NCBI RefSeq assembly: GCF_000242455.2
Contig: NC_019892.1
Span: forward strand, 4,650,001-4,714,000
Length of the DNA stretch: 64,000 bases
Source: Singulisphaera acidiphila DSM 18658
GTDB lineage: Bacteria > Planctomycetota > Planctomycetia > Isosphaerales > Isosphaeraceae
Direction: 5' to 3'
The position numbers and the translations under genes are program-made. Below the pieces are notes generated by a model. It had not been told where the DNA came from and made no database searches. It saw only the letters and a program-made list of their open reading frames with translations. Below are positions 1-7,695 of this stretch, in pieces; positions within the stretch are counted from its first letter, which is position 1, and each line of letters starts with the position of its first letter.

Positions 1-227
1 GGCGCAATTCGATCGGCCAGATCGGCCCAGCACTCCTCCAGGGTCTCGCTTGCTTCGCCGAGGGCCGCAGTAATCGGCGCGCATTCGCCGAGCCCCAGTC
101 CGTCGCTGGTCTCGACCGTCACCAGGATCGCGTCCTTGATCGCAGCCTCGTCTCCCACCCCTCGGCACGATTCTTTAAACGGAATCTGAAGGTGGGTCAA
201 AGTCATCCGCTCAACTGGTCCGCTCAT
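1..227 (-). CDS. menC: o-succinylbenzoate synthase-like enolase-superfamily protein (5' part only)
   Basis: Only the first 75 codons are in the window; the gene runs off the left edge. The ATG at 227 is preceded by a GGAGGG ribosome site. The N-terminus reads like the capping domain of MenC/N-acylamino-acid racemase enzymes: a short beta strand followed by IPFKES, then AILVTVETSDGLGLGECAP. That segment matches the conserved 'vtdedGl.GwGE' region of the family. MenC dehydrates SHCHC to o-succinylbenzoate in menaquinone synthesis. The catalytic barrel (Lys and acidic metal ligands) lies outside the window, so a racemase or dipeptide-epimerase member of the superfamily is possible. It is divergent from the downstream cysteine-cluster pair. 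Confidence 0.65.
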   Translation of the reverse strand, partial: MSGPVERMTLTHLQIPFKESCRGVGDEAAIKDAILVTVETSDGLGLGECAPITAALGEASETLEECWADLADRIA

Positions 228-597
228 GATCCCTCCCTCGCCTGGCCCGATTGGGCAATCTCCATCATAAGACGAACCGGCGTTGGTCGTACAAACATTC
301 TCAAGACGCTGCGTCCTTCCGCTTCGCGCGAATGAGCCGCAATCTTCGACTCTAGAGAAGAGTGATGCGCCCACGTTGGCGATCTTCCCTCGAGCCAACC
401 GCCTTCAAGGACCCTTGCGGACTGATTCCCGGAGGGGCAGGGGCCCAATCGCGCACTCAGAGTAGGTTCGGGGTCCGCAACTCTCGATTTCCCTTCGACT
501 TGGGATCGAACGGGTTGCCCCCCACGGAGGCCCTGGTTAGACTGAGACGAAGCGGTTGAACTTGTTAGGAGGCCCACCTGCTCTTTTATCGGAACGT
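228..597. other. Divergent intergenic region
   Basis: About 370 bases between the MenC-like gene and the cysteine-cluster genes. A TATGAT-like -10 on the minus strand (264-269) could serve the MenC-like gene, but its -35 is poor. An AGGAGG at 567-572 lies too far from the ATG at 598 to be its ideal ribosome site, and no good start codon lies just behind it. No convincing gene. Confidence 0.4.
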
Positions 598-1032
598 ATG
601 ATGAGCGATACGGATACGGATCAAGACTCGATCTGGTACGGCGATGGACTGTCGTTTGAGTGCACGCGTTGCGGCGCCTGCTGTACGGGTGCCCCTGGCT
701 ACGTCTGGGTGATTGCCGAGGAGATCGCTCGACTCGCGGCATATCGCGGCGAGACGGTCGACCAGTTTTCCAAGCAATACGTGCGCCGAGTGGGTCAGCG
801 ATACAGCCTGATCGAAAAACCGGGGGGCGATTGCATCTTCTGGGATAAAGCCAGCGGCTGTACCGTCTACTCCGCACGTCCGGTCCAGTGCCAGACCTGG
901 CCATTCTGGCCCGAGAATCTCGAGTCTCCCGAGGACTGGGAAGGGGTCAAGTCGGTCTGTCCAGGCTCGGGGCGCGGGCAATGGTTCAGCCTCGAGGAGA
1001 TTCAAGCGTCGGCCGCCCGAGTCCACTCATGA
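598..1032 (+). CDS. YkgJ-family cysteine-cluster protein 1
   Basis: Predicted 144 aa. The N-terminal CTRCGACC and the later DCIFW, GCTVYS, RPVQCQTWPF and VCPGSG segments are the hallmark Cys spacing of the YkgJ/UPF0153 family (PF03692), thought to bind zinc or an Fe-S cluster; the biochemical role is unknown. Two adjacent ATGs (598 and 601) are possible starts. A longer TTG-started frame from 556 is unlikely because the only AGGAGG lies inside it. The stop overlaps the start of the next gene (ATGA), so the two are probably co-translated. The second gene is of the same family, suggesting a functional pair. Confidence 0.8.
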   Translation: MMSDTDTDQDSIWYGDGLSFECTRCGACCTGAPGYVWVIAEEIARLAAYRGETVDQFSKQYVRRVGQRYSLIEKPGGDCIFWDKASGCTVYSARPVQCQTWPFWPENLESPEDWEGVKSVCPGSGRGQWFSLEEIQASAARVHS

Positions 1033-1514
1033 TCTCTTGGAATGATCCCAGCGAACTCGATGTGGACGCGTTTCGTAGCGCCCTGCTTGCCCTGTATGTG
1101 GATCTTGACGCCGAGGTGGCTCGACGAGCCCCCGTCTGCCAGCTCAGCGGTCGGTGTTGCCGTTTCAAGGAGTACGACCACACGCTCTTTCTCTCGGCCC
1201 CTGAGCTGAGCGTGCTCCTCGCCGATGCGCCGGCACCGTCTCGTCCCCTTGATGAGGGGTTGACCTGCCCCTGGCAGGACGCTCAAGGACGTTGTACGGC
1301 CAGGGAAGCACGTCCCTTGGGCTGTCGGGTCTATTTTTGCGACCCCAATTATGAGGGGCAGGCCGCGGAGCTGAGCGAAACCTTCCTCGCCCGTCTCAAA
1401 CGGCTGGCCGAAGACTTCGGCTTGCCGTGGAATTATGCACCTTTGCACCAGCATTTGCGGTCGGCGTGGTCGCATCAGATCGAACCGGATCCCGCTACCG
1501 ACGAATACTCATGA
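1029..1514 (+). CDS. YkgJ-family cysteine-cluster protein 2
   Basis: Predicted 161 aa, starting at the ATG at 1029 inside the ATGA overlap with the preceding gene. Cysteines occur as CQLSGRCCRF, then LTCPW, GRCTAREARPLGCRVYFC, the same general order as in PF03692 proteins. The first cluster here is CxxxxxCC rather than CxxCxxCC, so one ligand differs from its neighbour. The two proteins share arrangement but little sequence and look like an old duplication. Role unknown; metal-binding is inferred from the family. Confidence 0.75.
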   Translation: MISWNDPSELDVDAFRSALLALYVDLDAEVARRAPVCQLSGRCCRFKEYDHTLFLSAPELSVLLADAPAPSRPLDEGLTCPWQDAQGRCTAREARPLGCRVYFCDPNYEGQAAELSETFLARLKRLAEDFGLPWNYAPLHQHLRSAWSHQIEPDPATDEYS

Positions 1515-1632
1515 CCGGAGCGCTGGCACCGTGCGAACCCACCCCTTTTTTGTGCCCTTTGACCGTCCCCAAAAAGGCCGAGAATTTCGAATCTTTCATG
1601 CTCGGATCGGGGGCCTTGGCAACGATTTTAAC

Positions 1633-1661
1633 TTGACATTACTCCAAGCCACCAATACAGT
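1633..1661 (+). promoter_or_regulatory. Sigma-70-type promoter of the HU gene
   Basis: Perfect -35 TTGACA (1633-1638), 17-base spacer, -10 TACAGT (1656-1661, 4 of 6 consensus bases). It sits 55 bases ahead of the favoured GTG start of the HU-family gene. One of the best housekeeping-type promoters in the window. Confidence 0.7.
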
Positions 1662-1715
1662 TGAGCCAATCAGCCTGGGTAAATGAACCGGCTTTCCCGC
1701 AGGGAGAACGTCATC

Positions 1716-2114
1716 GTGACCAAGAAAGAAATCGTCAAGAAGATCTCTGAAGATATCGGGCTGACCCAGCTCAAGACGAAAGATATCGTCCAGCGAACCC
1801 TTGACGCAATCATCCACACGTTGGTCTCCGAGGGGCGAATCGAACTGCGAAACTTCGGTGTTTTCGAGGTCAAGCAACGGGCGCCTCGGAAGGCGAGGAA
1901 CCCGCGAACCGGGGACAAGGTTTTCGTGCCTTCGAAGAACGTGGTCACGTTTAAGCCGGGCAAAGAGATGGAAGAATTGGTCCGAAAGATGAATCCGGAA
2001 AATCTTCCCTTATTGGAAGAGGACTCGGATGCCGATGAAGAAGGCAACGGACCTGTTGAGACGGCCACCGAATCTCGGGCAGAATCGCCCGCCGGGGCCG
2101 ACGCCTTGGATTGA
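1716..2114 (+). CDS. HU/IHF-family DNA-binding protein
   Basis: Predicted 132 aa. The first 90 residues are a full HU/IHF fold: VTKKEIVKKISEDIGL (dimerisation helices), then GRIELRNFGVFEVKQRAPRK, and the DNA-inserting arm ARNPRTGD followed by VPSKNVVTFKPGKEM. The tail of about 40 residues is acidic (EEDSDADEEGNG) and absent from E. coli HU. The GTG at 1716 follows AGGGAG (1701-1706) with a 9-base spacer; an in-frame ATG at 1683 lacks a good site and would add 11 residues. It probably compacts DNA and helps loop formation. The acidic tail could modulate binding (inference). Confidence 0.9.
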   Translation: MTKKEIVKKISEDIGLTQLKTKDIVQRTLDAIIHTLVSEGRIELRNFGVFEVKQRAPRKARNPRTGDKVFVPSKNVVTFKPGKEMEELVRKMNPENLPLLEEDSDADEEGNGPVETATESRAESPAGADALD

Positions 2115-2333
2115 GGCCCGTCTTCCCTGCGACTCCTGCTTTGCTTTGGAGTGCTGGAGACGTGCCGGCCCGGCTGAGGCTGACGACGAGGTCCGGATCG
2201 TCGAGAACGGAATCGTAGGCTCGCGCGGCGACTTTGGATGAGTCGAAGCGCGCGTCCCCCGGGTTGGAGCCACGCGATGGAACGCGCGGCCGGACCGATC
2301 CGTGCGGTCACCGAAGGCGGGAGGATCCCCCAA

Positions 2334-2570
2334 ATGCGGAAACCTTTGGCGGCCATGATGCTCGTGGTCGCGGCTCTCGTCGTGATGAGCGAGGGTTGTG
2401 CCCCGTTCCCCTTGCCGCACTATGCGGCCTATAAGCCGAGACGAGCGGAAGAGTTGCTCGTCGACTCGGAAAACCTCCGGATGGCCGGCGATGAGTGGGA
2501 ACGCTTCTGGTTCCTCGATCAGCCGTCGCACATGACTCCGTTCCGGACCCACGGCGGCCTCGGTCCCTGA
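2334..2570 (+). CDS. Small secreted lipoprotein-like protein
   Basis: Predicted 78 aa. The ATG at 2334 is preceded by GGGAGG. The N-terminus is a short basic start, a hydrophobic run (LAAMMLVVAALVVM) and SEGCAP, an approximate lipobox, so membrane anchoring through the Cys is likely. The mature part is short, with aromatic residues (DEWERFWFLDQPSHMTP). I do not recognise a named family. It ends just ahead of a strong terminator, so it is either the last gene of the HU transcript or a separate unit. Confidence 0.65.
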   Translation: MRKPLAAMMLVVAALVVMSEGCAPFPLPHYAAYKPRRAEELLVDSENLRMAGDEWERFWFLDQPSHMTPFRTHGGLGP

Positions 2571-2603
2571 TCGTGCCGTCCCTTCGAAATTCGCTGGTTG
2601 TCT

Positions 2604-2647
2604 ACGGCCGAGCTGGGTCACAAACCCAGTTCGGCCGTTTTCTTTTG
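2604..2647 (+). terminator. Rho-independent terminator
   Basis: Arms 2604-2618 and 2624-2638 pair over 15 bases with one G-U wobble around a 5-base loop, followed by TTTTCTTTT. It closes the HU/lipoprotein transcript. The rest of the 2571-2894 gap shows nothing I can name. Confidence 0.85.
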
Positions 2648-2894
2648 ATGCATTGCCTGTGCAAGGCGCATGATTCACCCCCCATCGCCACAACCGTTTG
2701 TTGCAACTGTTTGGGTTGAAACGGTTTTGGAGTCGGCCGATGGCGCATGCCCGGTGATTGGCGGGCCGTGTTGGTCCAGGTCAAGGTTGTGAGACAAGAA
2801 GCCCGAGGAACCGTGTTGCCGAAGTCACGCACCCCGATCGCGGCCGGCGATAAGCGCCGGCTCTCGCGGTTCGATGCTAAATCTAATTCTTACT

Positions 2895-3467
2895 TCATGA
2901 ATCACGAAGCTTCTTGATTTTTCGGTTCTCTGCGAGGATGTTGCAGAACAAGGCCCCTTGTTCGATCGCGTCGTCCAGGGCTTTGTGCGTGTGAGGGAGT
3001 TTGTCGAACCAGGCCTTCGGCATCCTTCGCTTCACGGTCTCGCGCCAAGGGGTGCCGAGCGTCGCCATGGCAAAGCTCTTGATATCCAGGGCCGAAAACG
3101 AGAAGGGGGATTCTCCCGCGAATCGGATCAGATACCAGTAGACGAACAAGAAATCAAATCCTGCGGGATAACCTACGAAGACTGGCTTGCCTGGCAGTGT
3201 TTTCAGCCATGCGACGTAGGCTTTCATCGCTTCGGCAGGTTTTTGCAAGTCCTTGCGGCACTCCGCCCAAGCCTCGGGCTGAGTCTCCCACCACGCCATG
3301 GTTTTGGGATCCGCCGAAGCGCCAGGCAGGGTTTGCAGGTTGGCCGCAAAGGTGCCGATCAGTTGCTTTTCCGCCGTGTAGGCGGCCGAACCGAAACTCA
3401 GCATCGAGTGCGGCCCCGGGATTGGGCCGTCGGTCTCGATGTCGGTGCTTACAAAAATCTCGGGCAT
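2895..3467 (-). CDS. DnaQ-fold 3'-5' exonuclease
   Basis: Predicted 190 aa from the ATG at 3467. It has the DEDD-superfamily motifs in order: STDIETDG near the N-terminus (Exo I, Asp and Glu), GYPAGFDFLFVYWYL in the middle (Exo II, with an Asp in FDF) and HTHKALDDAIEQG near the C-terminus (Exo III, HxxxxxD). This supports two-metal-ion 3'-5' exonuclease chemistry on RNA or DNA. It resembles stand-alone exoribonuclease proteins rather than the DNA polymerase III subunit, with no extra domain. A longer in-frame extension to 3584 is low-complexity and was rejected. Confidence 0.8.
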   Translation of the reverse strand: MPEIFVSTDIETDGPIPGPHSMLSFGSAAYTAEKQLIGTFAANLQTLPGASADPKTMAWWETQPEAWAECRKDLQKPAEAMKAYVAWLKTLPGKPVFVGYPAGFDFLFVYWYLIRFAGESPFSFSALDIKSFAMATLGTPWRETVKRRMPKAWFDKLPHTHKALDDAIEQGALFCNILAENRKIKKLRDS

Positions 3468-4227
3468 AAGTGAAATTGGTGGTTTTTTATGTGCCGGCTG
3501 GCGGCTGCCAGTTGGTGGATCAGTCAGGATTGTGCGGCGGGTTGGTTTATCAATGTCCGAGGACCAGGCTCGGGCTGGCCGCATCGAGCTCCCGTGAGAT
3601 ATCGAGTGGAAACATCGTTCTGTTTAATAAATCTGTGTGGCGTCCTGTGATTTGATGGGGTGAGGCGATGACCGAGCCTCACCCCACAAATCCCGCCGAG
3701 GACATCGCCCCTCGCTGGGGTGACCATCTGGAAGACGTGGTCGAAAGCGTGCTCAATCTTGCCCTGCACCTCGCGAGGGAATGGGCGAAAGCTCGCCTTT
3801 GTCATCGTTATTGACGCGACGATTGCCCATGAAAAACTGACTCGAGCCCTGCGCGAAGGCGGTGACAAGGTTGCCCTGGGCTGGCTTGGGCCGCTCTGTT
3901 GGGGGGATAACCGGCGGTGCAACGTGTCGGTAAATCGCTGTACCTTGTTCCCTTCGCCCTGCTTTTTCCCTCAGGATGGTCTGCGATTCGTCGGTAGACA
4001 CTGGCCATGTCGATCCCATCCGGCTTCAATCAGGTCGAAGAGTAGAGGACTCGGTCTTGATCGAATCTGCCGATCTGGGCAAAATTCCAGCCCGTCATGA
4101 GGGTCGAGGTCCCAGAATTCCGGCGACGAAGAACTCCAGAGAGTTTGTCGCTTATTTACCCTATCCATCAGAAACTCCAGAAATGATGGACGCCTCTCAA
4201 TCACGTTCGCAAAAGGAAACAGCTCAA
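3468..4227. other. Intergenic region without a secure gene
   Basis: About 760 bases between the exonuclease and the oxidoreductase. It holds one short plausible ORF (3668-3814, listed separately) and several overlapping open frames with no recognisable protein. The in-frame extension upstream of the oxidoreductase (from 3976) is not protein-like. A decayed gene is possible but I cannot name it. Confidence 0.4.
3668..3814 (+). CDS. Possible small protein, 48 aa
   Basis: ATG at 3668 after a weak GGTGAGG site. The product starts MTEPHPTNPAEDIAPRWGDH and then forms an amphipathic helix (LEDVVESVLNLALHLAREWA). The helix looks protein-like, but no family is recognised and there is no promoter or terminator evidence. 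It may equally be the remnant of a longer gene whose continuation is out of frame. Confidence 0.25.
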   Translation: MTEPHPTNPAEDIAPRWGDHLEDVVESVLNLALHLAREWAKARLCHRY

Positions 4228-5274
4228 ATGGCGGGTATTGGAATCGTTGGGATTGGCTTCATGGGGATGATCCACTACCTGGCCGCGCGCAAGCTGGCGG
4301 ATGGCCAGGTGGTTGCGGTTTGCAGCCGGGACCCCAAGAAACGCGCGGGGGACTGGACGGGGATTCAGGGGAACTTTGGTCCGAAGGGGGGGCCGATGGA
4401 TCTCTCCGGCGTGGCCGGTTATGCCGACATCGGAGAGCTTCTGGCCGACCCCAAGGTTGACCTGGTCGATTTGTGTGTTCCCAACGATGAGCACGCCGCG
4501 CTGGCGATCCGGGCGCTCGAGGCGGGCAAGCACGTCCTGATTGAGAAGCCGATCGCGCTGACCACGGCCGATGCCGACGCGATCTTGGCGGCGGCCAAAG
4601 CGAACGGCAAACTCTTGATGGTCGCGCACGTCTTGCCCTTCTTTCCTGAGTTCGCGTTTGCGGCCGAGGCGGTCCGTTCGGGACGCTACGGGGCGTTGCG
4701 CGCGGCGAATTTGAAGCGGGTGATCGCGAAGCCGGACTGGTCGAAGGGCGTGGCCGATGCCGATCGGAGCGGCGGTCCGGCGATCGACCTCCATATTCAC
4801 GACACCCATTACATCGGCCTGGTCTGCGGCGTGCCCCGCGCTGTCCATTCACGCGGAGTGGTTGACGGGGACGCGGTCGTTCACCTCTCGACCCAATACC
4901 TCTATGACGATCCTCACCTGGCTGTCTCCGCCATCTCGGGAGCCTTGAGCCAGGCGGGCCGGTCGTTTGCGCACGGGTTCGAGTTCTACCTTGAGAAGGC
5001 GACGATCGTCTTTGATTTCGCGGTTCTCGCCGGAGAAGGGCACGTCGCCACCCCGTTGTCCGTGATCCTGCCCGACGGGACTGTCGAACGGCCGGAACTC
5101 GGCTCGGGGGACCCGATCGACGCCTTTGCGGCCGAACTGGGGGTCGCCGTCGCGGCGGTGAAGTCCGGAACCGCTGCGCCTCAGCTTTCGGGCGAGCTTG
5201 CGCGGCAGGCACTCCGGATCTGCCACGCCGAGGTGGAGAGCGTCAAGACGGGCCAGTCCGTCGCGATCGGCTGA
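4228..5274 (+). CDS. Gfo/Idh/MocA-family NAD(P)-dependent oxidoreductase
   Basis: Predicted 348 aa. The N-terminal Rossmann fold opens GIGIVGIGFMGMIHYLAAR (GxGxxG type), followed by VVAVCSRDPKKR. The family motif LIEKPIALTTADADAIL (EKP, substrate Lys) is intact. DLHIHDTHYI in the C-terminal domain supplies the conserved Asp/His pair. Members oxidise or reduce sugars and inositols; the substrate here cannot be told from sequence. The ATG at 4228 has AAAGGAAA ahead; an upstream in-frame extension lacks a ribosome site. No signal peptide from this start, so probably cytoplasmic, unlike the many Tat-exported planctomycete members. Confidence 0.9.
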   Translation: MAGIGIVGIGFMGMIHYLAARKLADGQVVAVCSRDPKKRAGDWTGIQGNFGPKGGPMDLSGVAGYADIGELLADPKVDLVDLCVPNDEHAALAIRALEAGKHVLIEKPIALTTADADAILAAAKANGKLLMVAHVLPFFPEFAFAAEAVRSGRYGALRAANLKRVIAKPDWSKGVADADRSGGPAIDLHIHDTHYIGLVCGVPRAVHSRGVVDGDAVVHLSTQYLYDDPHLAVSAISGALSQAGRSFAHGFEFYLEKATIVFDFAVLAGEGHVATPLSVILPDGTVERPELGSGDPIDAFAAELGVAVAAVKSGTAAPQLSGELARQALRICHAEVESVKTGQSVAIG

Positions 5275-5484
5275 GGCGAAACGTCGTGTGACTTTGGAAA
5301 AAGAGAACAAGAAGTTCCCTCTTACTAATGTCGTCTCACCCCGGGTTCTAAGCCAGCAAATAATAAGCATGTTCGACTTGAAGGTGTGCCTGTTTCTCTC
5401 AAGAACTAGGCAGACATTTCCGATGTCGTTAACGGGGAGGACAGGAGGTTCGCCCCGAGTCGCCGCGCCAGAAGGAGCTGGGTC

Positions 5485-6306
5485 ATGATGTTGACCATGT
5501 CGGAACTCATCCACCCAACGGTGATTCTCGACCCCCAGGCGGAAATTGCTCCCGATGTCCAGATCGGGCCCTATTCGATCATCGAAGGCCCGGTTCGGAT
5601 CGGGCCCGGATGTGTCATCGAGGGGCATGTCGCCCTAAGTGGTCCCCTGGAAATGGGCCGCGACAACTTTGTTGGCCACGGTGCGGTGCTCGGTAAGAGC
5701 CCACAGCATAAAGGGTATCAAGGCGAGCAGACCTGGCTGCGCATTGGTGACGGTAACGTCTTCCGTGAACAGGTCACGGTCCATCGCGGAACGGAGCAGG
5801 GGGGGGGTGAGACCCGGATCGGTGATCGCAACCTGTTTATGGTCGGGAGCCATCTTGGCCACGACTGCCGCGTGGGTGACGGCTGTACCTTGATCAATGG
5901 TGCCTTGGTCGCCGGACATGTGGTCTTACAAGATCACTGCATTCTTTCGGGACACTCGGCCGTTCAACAGCGGGTCCGGATTGGGCGGCTGGCCATGATT
6001 GGTGGCCTGGGCTCGACCACCAAGGACATCCCCCCGTTTCTTCTTCACCAGGGCTATAACTGCACGTCGCACCTGAATCTGGTCGGACTCCGTCGCGCCG
6101 GCTTCCCGGTCGCGACGATCAACTCCCTCCGCGAGGCATTTCGGATCCTCTTCAAGGAAGGGCGGCCCCTCAACTGCGCACTCGATCGGATCGAGGCTGA
6201 TCTGGGGACTGTCGCCGAGGTCAATGAGTTCGTCGGCTTCATCCGCGAGTCGACCCTGGGGATCAACCCTGCTCGTGGCAACGACCGCAAGCACCGGTCT
6301 TATTGA
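5485..6306 (+). CDS. lpxA: Acyl-ACP--UDP-N-acetylglucosamine O-acyltransferase
   Basis: Predicted 273 aa, close to the usual size. The left-handed beta-helix hexapeptide repeats are visible throughout (VILDPQAEIAPDVQIGPYS onward). The GSHLGHDCRVGD segment aligns with the E. coli active-site AHIAHDC region, placing catalytic His at about residue 126. The C-terminal part (HLNLVGLRRAGFP, LREAFRILFKEG) is typical LpxA. It catalyses the first step of lipid A synthesis, adding a 3-hydroxyacyl chain to UDP-GlcNAc. AAGGAG precedes the ATG at 5485; a second in-frame ATG lies at 5500. It stands alone here, not with lpxD/fabZ/lpxB. Confidence 0.93.
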   Translation: MMLTMSELIHPTVILDPQAEIAPDVQIGPYSIIEGPVRIGPGCVIEGHVALSGPLEMGRDNFVGHGAVLGKSPQHKGYQGEQTWLRIGDGNVFREQVTVHRGTEQGGGETRIGDRNLFMVGSHLGHDCRVGDGCTLINGALVAGHVVLQDHCILSGHSAVQQRVRIGRLAMIGGLGSTTKDIPPFLLHQGYNCTSHLNLVGLRRAGFPVATINSLREAFRILFKEGRPLNCALDRIEADLGTVAEVNEFVGFIRESTLGINPARGNDRKHRSY

Positions 6307-6338
6307 CTTGACCTGATCTGGCCTGAAAAAAGCATATT

Positions 6339-6386
6339 GGCGGTCTGTCTGGCCGAATTCCGGTCGGCCGGGCAATACGAACCGCC
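6339..6386. terminator. Bidirectional hairpin between convergent genes
   Basis: Outer arms GGCGGT (6339-6344) and ACCGCC (6381-6386) enclose an inner GGCCGA/TCGGCC stem (6351-6369). On the minus strand the stem is followed by a T-run a few bases on; on the plus strand by TTT only. It lies between lpxA and the convergent small membrane-protein gene. Confidence 0.45.
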
Positions 6387-6438
6387 TTTCTGTGGATGAA
6401 GCAGGCGGCCAGGATAAGCGGTCCCCCCCCGCTCAGGC

Positions 6439-6768
6439 TCAAACGGTGTCGGGTTCCCCCGCGGAATTGCTGGGGGGCAAAGGGGAGGGTTCAGGCTGAA
6501 TTGACGGGCGAGACCGCAGGGGCTCGGGGGCTTTCGAGGCATTCGAGCGACTGAGCAGTTCGCGAACCCGTCGCAGCTCATCGGCGTCCAGTTCGCCCGC
6601 GAAGTGAGCTTCTTCCAACTCACTCAGCCGCTCGCGGTCCGAGGCTGGTTCGTCGTCTTCATACATATCCTGCCAAAGCCGGTAGGCTTTGATGAGCCCG
6701 ACGAGCAAGGCCGTCAGCAAGAGGGCCAGCGGGATATACCACGGCGGTTGGGTCGTGAAGAAGTCCAC
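6439..6768 (-). CDS. Small single-pass membrane protein
   Basis: Predicted 109 aa. MDFFTTQPPW is followed by one hydrophobic helix (YIPLALLLTALLVGLIKAY, about residues 11-29), then a charged Glu/Arg-rich cytoplasmic helix containing FAGELDADELRRVRELL and a Pro/Ser-rich tail. The 'dGelDeeEl..lr' pattern resembles short SHOCT-like oligomerisation segments of bacterial membrane proteins, but the match is loose. Function unknown. Confidence 0.6.
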   Translation of the reverse strand: MDFFTTQPPWYIPLALLLTALLVGLIKAYRLWQDMYEDDEPASDRERLSELEEAHFAGELDADELRRVRELLSRSNASKAPEPLRSRPSIQPEPSPLPPSNSAGEPDTV

Positions 6769-6932
6769 GGCGGAACGCGCTCCATGTCAGGTCGCAGCCA
6801 TTGGTGACCGATCGGGCCGGACGTCTTTGGGTAAAGAGACCAGCGCCATCATCCCGGATCGCCCACCCCTCCATCAAGCTCAAGCCAACGACAACACTTC
6901 GGGTGGGAATCTCCCGCAGGCGATTCGGCTGC

Positions 6933-6962
6933 TTGTTGGGGGGCCCGGGGTCGGTGTATAGT
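6933..6962 (+). promoter_or_regulatory. Candidate promoter ahead of the 7.2 kb operon
   Basis: TTGTTG (6933-6938), 18-base spacer, TATAGT (6957-6962). It would give a leader of about 200 bases before the gene starting near 7172. The rest of the 6769-7171 gap (about 400 bases) shows no gene. Inferred from motif match only. Confidence 0.45.
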
Positions 6963-7171
6963 GTTTTTCTTCGAGCGATCCCCGTATCGTCATCAGGGTG
7001 AGCCAGAAGGATCAATGGTCCTTTTCGCGAGGCTCCTCAGATGCCGTAGCGAGACTTTGCGGTGGTTTTGGGGTTCGTTCTTGAGTGGGGAGTGATGCGC
7101 GATCGGCGGACGACGCCGGCCTCCGGGCGGGATCGCTCACGCGTGAACTGGTAACGAGGTGCCTCGTGGCG

Positions 7172-7669
7172 ATGGGTCCCGACCAGCAACGACTGACTTC
7201 CGCCGAACGCTCCAACCTGGTCGCCTACCTCGACGGTGAGCTTAACGAGGCCGAGGCGCAGGCGATCGCCACCAAGCTGACCAAGAGCGCCACGGCCCGG
7301 CGCGAGATCGAGGCGCTGGAGAAGACCTGGTCGATGCTCGACCATCTTCCCCGAGCCCAAGTCTCCGACGATTTCACCGCGCGGACTTTGACCGAGGTCC
7401 AACGGCTCTCGACCGAAGGGGGCCGGTTCGAGTCGGCCGTCCGCCAGACGACGCAACGCGTCTTCCGGGTGGCCGTCTGGATGGTTGTGGGGCTCCTGAC
7501 CGTGGGGGCCGGTTACGCGATCACCCGGTGGGTCTGGCCCAACCCCACGGCGCGGCTGGCTCGAGACCTCTCGATCGCCGAGCATCTCGACGAGTATCGC
7601 GAAGTCGGGAGCTTCGAGCTCCTCGATATCCTGGCGCACTCCTCCGAATTCGGCACCGACGCCGACTAG
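7172..7669 (+). CDS. Anti-sigma-factor-like single-pass membrane protein
   Basis: Predicted 165 aa. The N-terminal helix LTSAERSNLVAYLDGELNEAEAQAIATKL has the 'L..yldGeL...e' pattern of anti-sigma/putative zinc-finger domains but lacks the His and CxxC zinc ligands. A transmembrane helix (VWMVVGLLTVGAGYAITRW) follows at about residues 104-122, then a short extracytoplasmic tail. GAGGTG at 7156 could serve GTG 7166 or ATG 7172; an upstream GTG at 7085 looks too early. It precedes a secreted protein and ribD in the same direction. No sigma factor gene is adjacent, so an anti-sigma role is only suggested. Confidence 0.6.
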   Translation: MGPDQQRLTSAERSNLVAYLDGELNEAEAQAIATKLTKSATARREIEALEKTWSMLDHLPRAQVSDDFTARTLTEVQRLSTEGGRFESAVRQTTQRVFRVAVWMVVGLLTVGAGYAITRWVWPNPTARLARDLSIAEHLDEYREVGSFELLDILAHSSEFGTDAD

Positions 7670-7695
7670 GCCTCACGAGACCGACCGAGACGACT

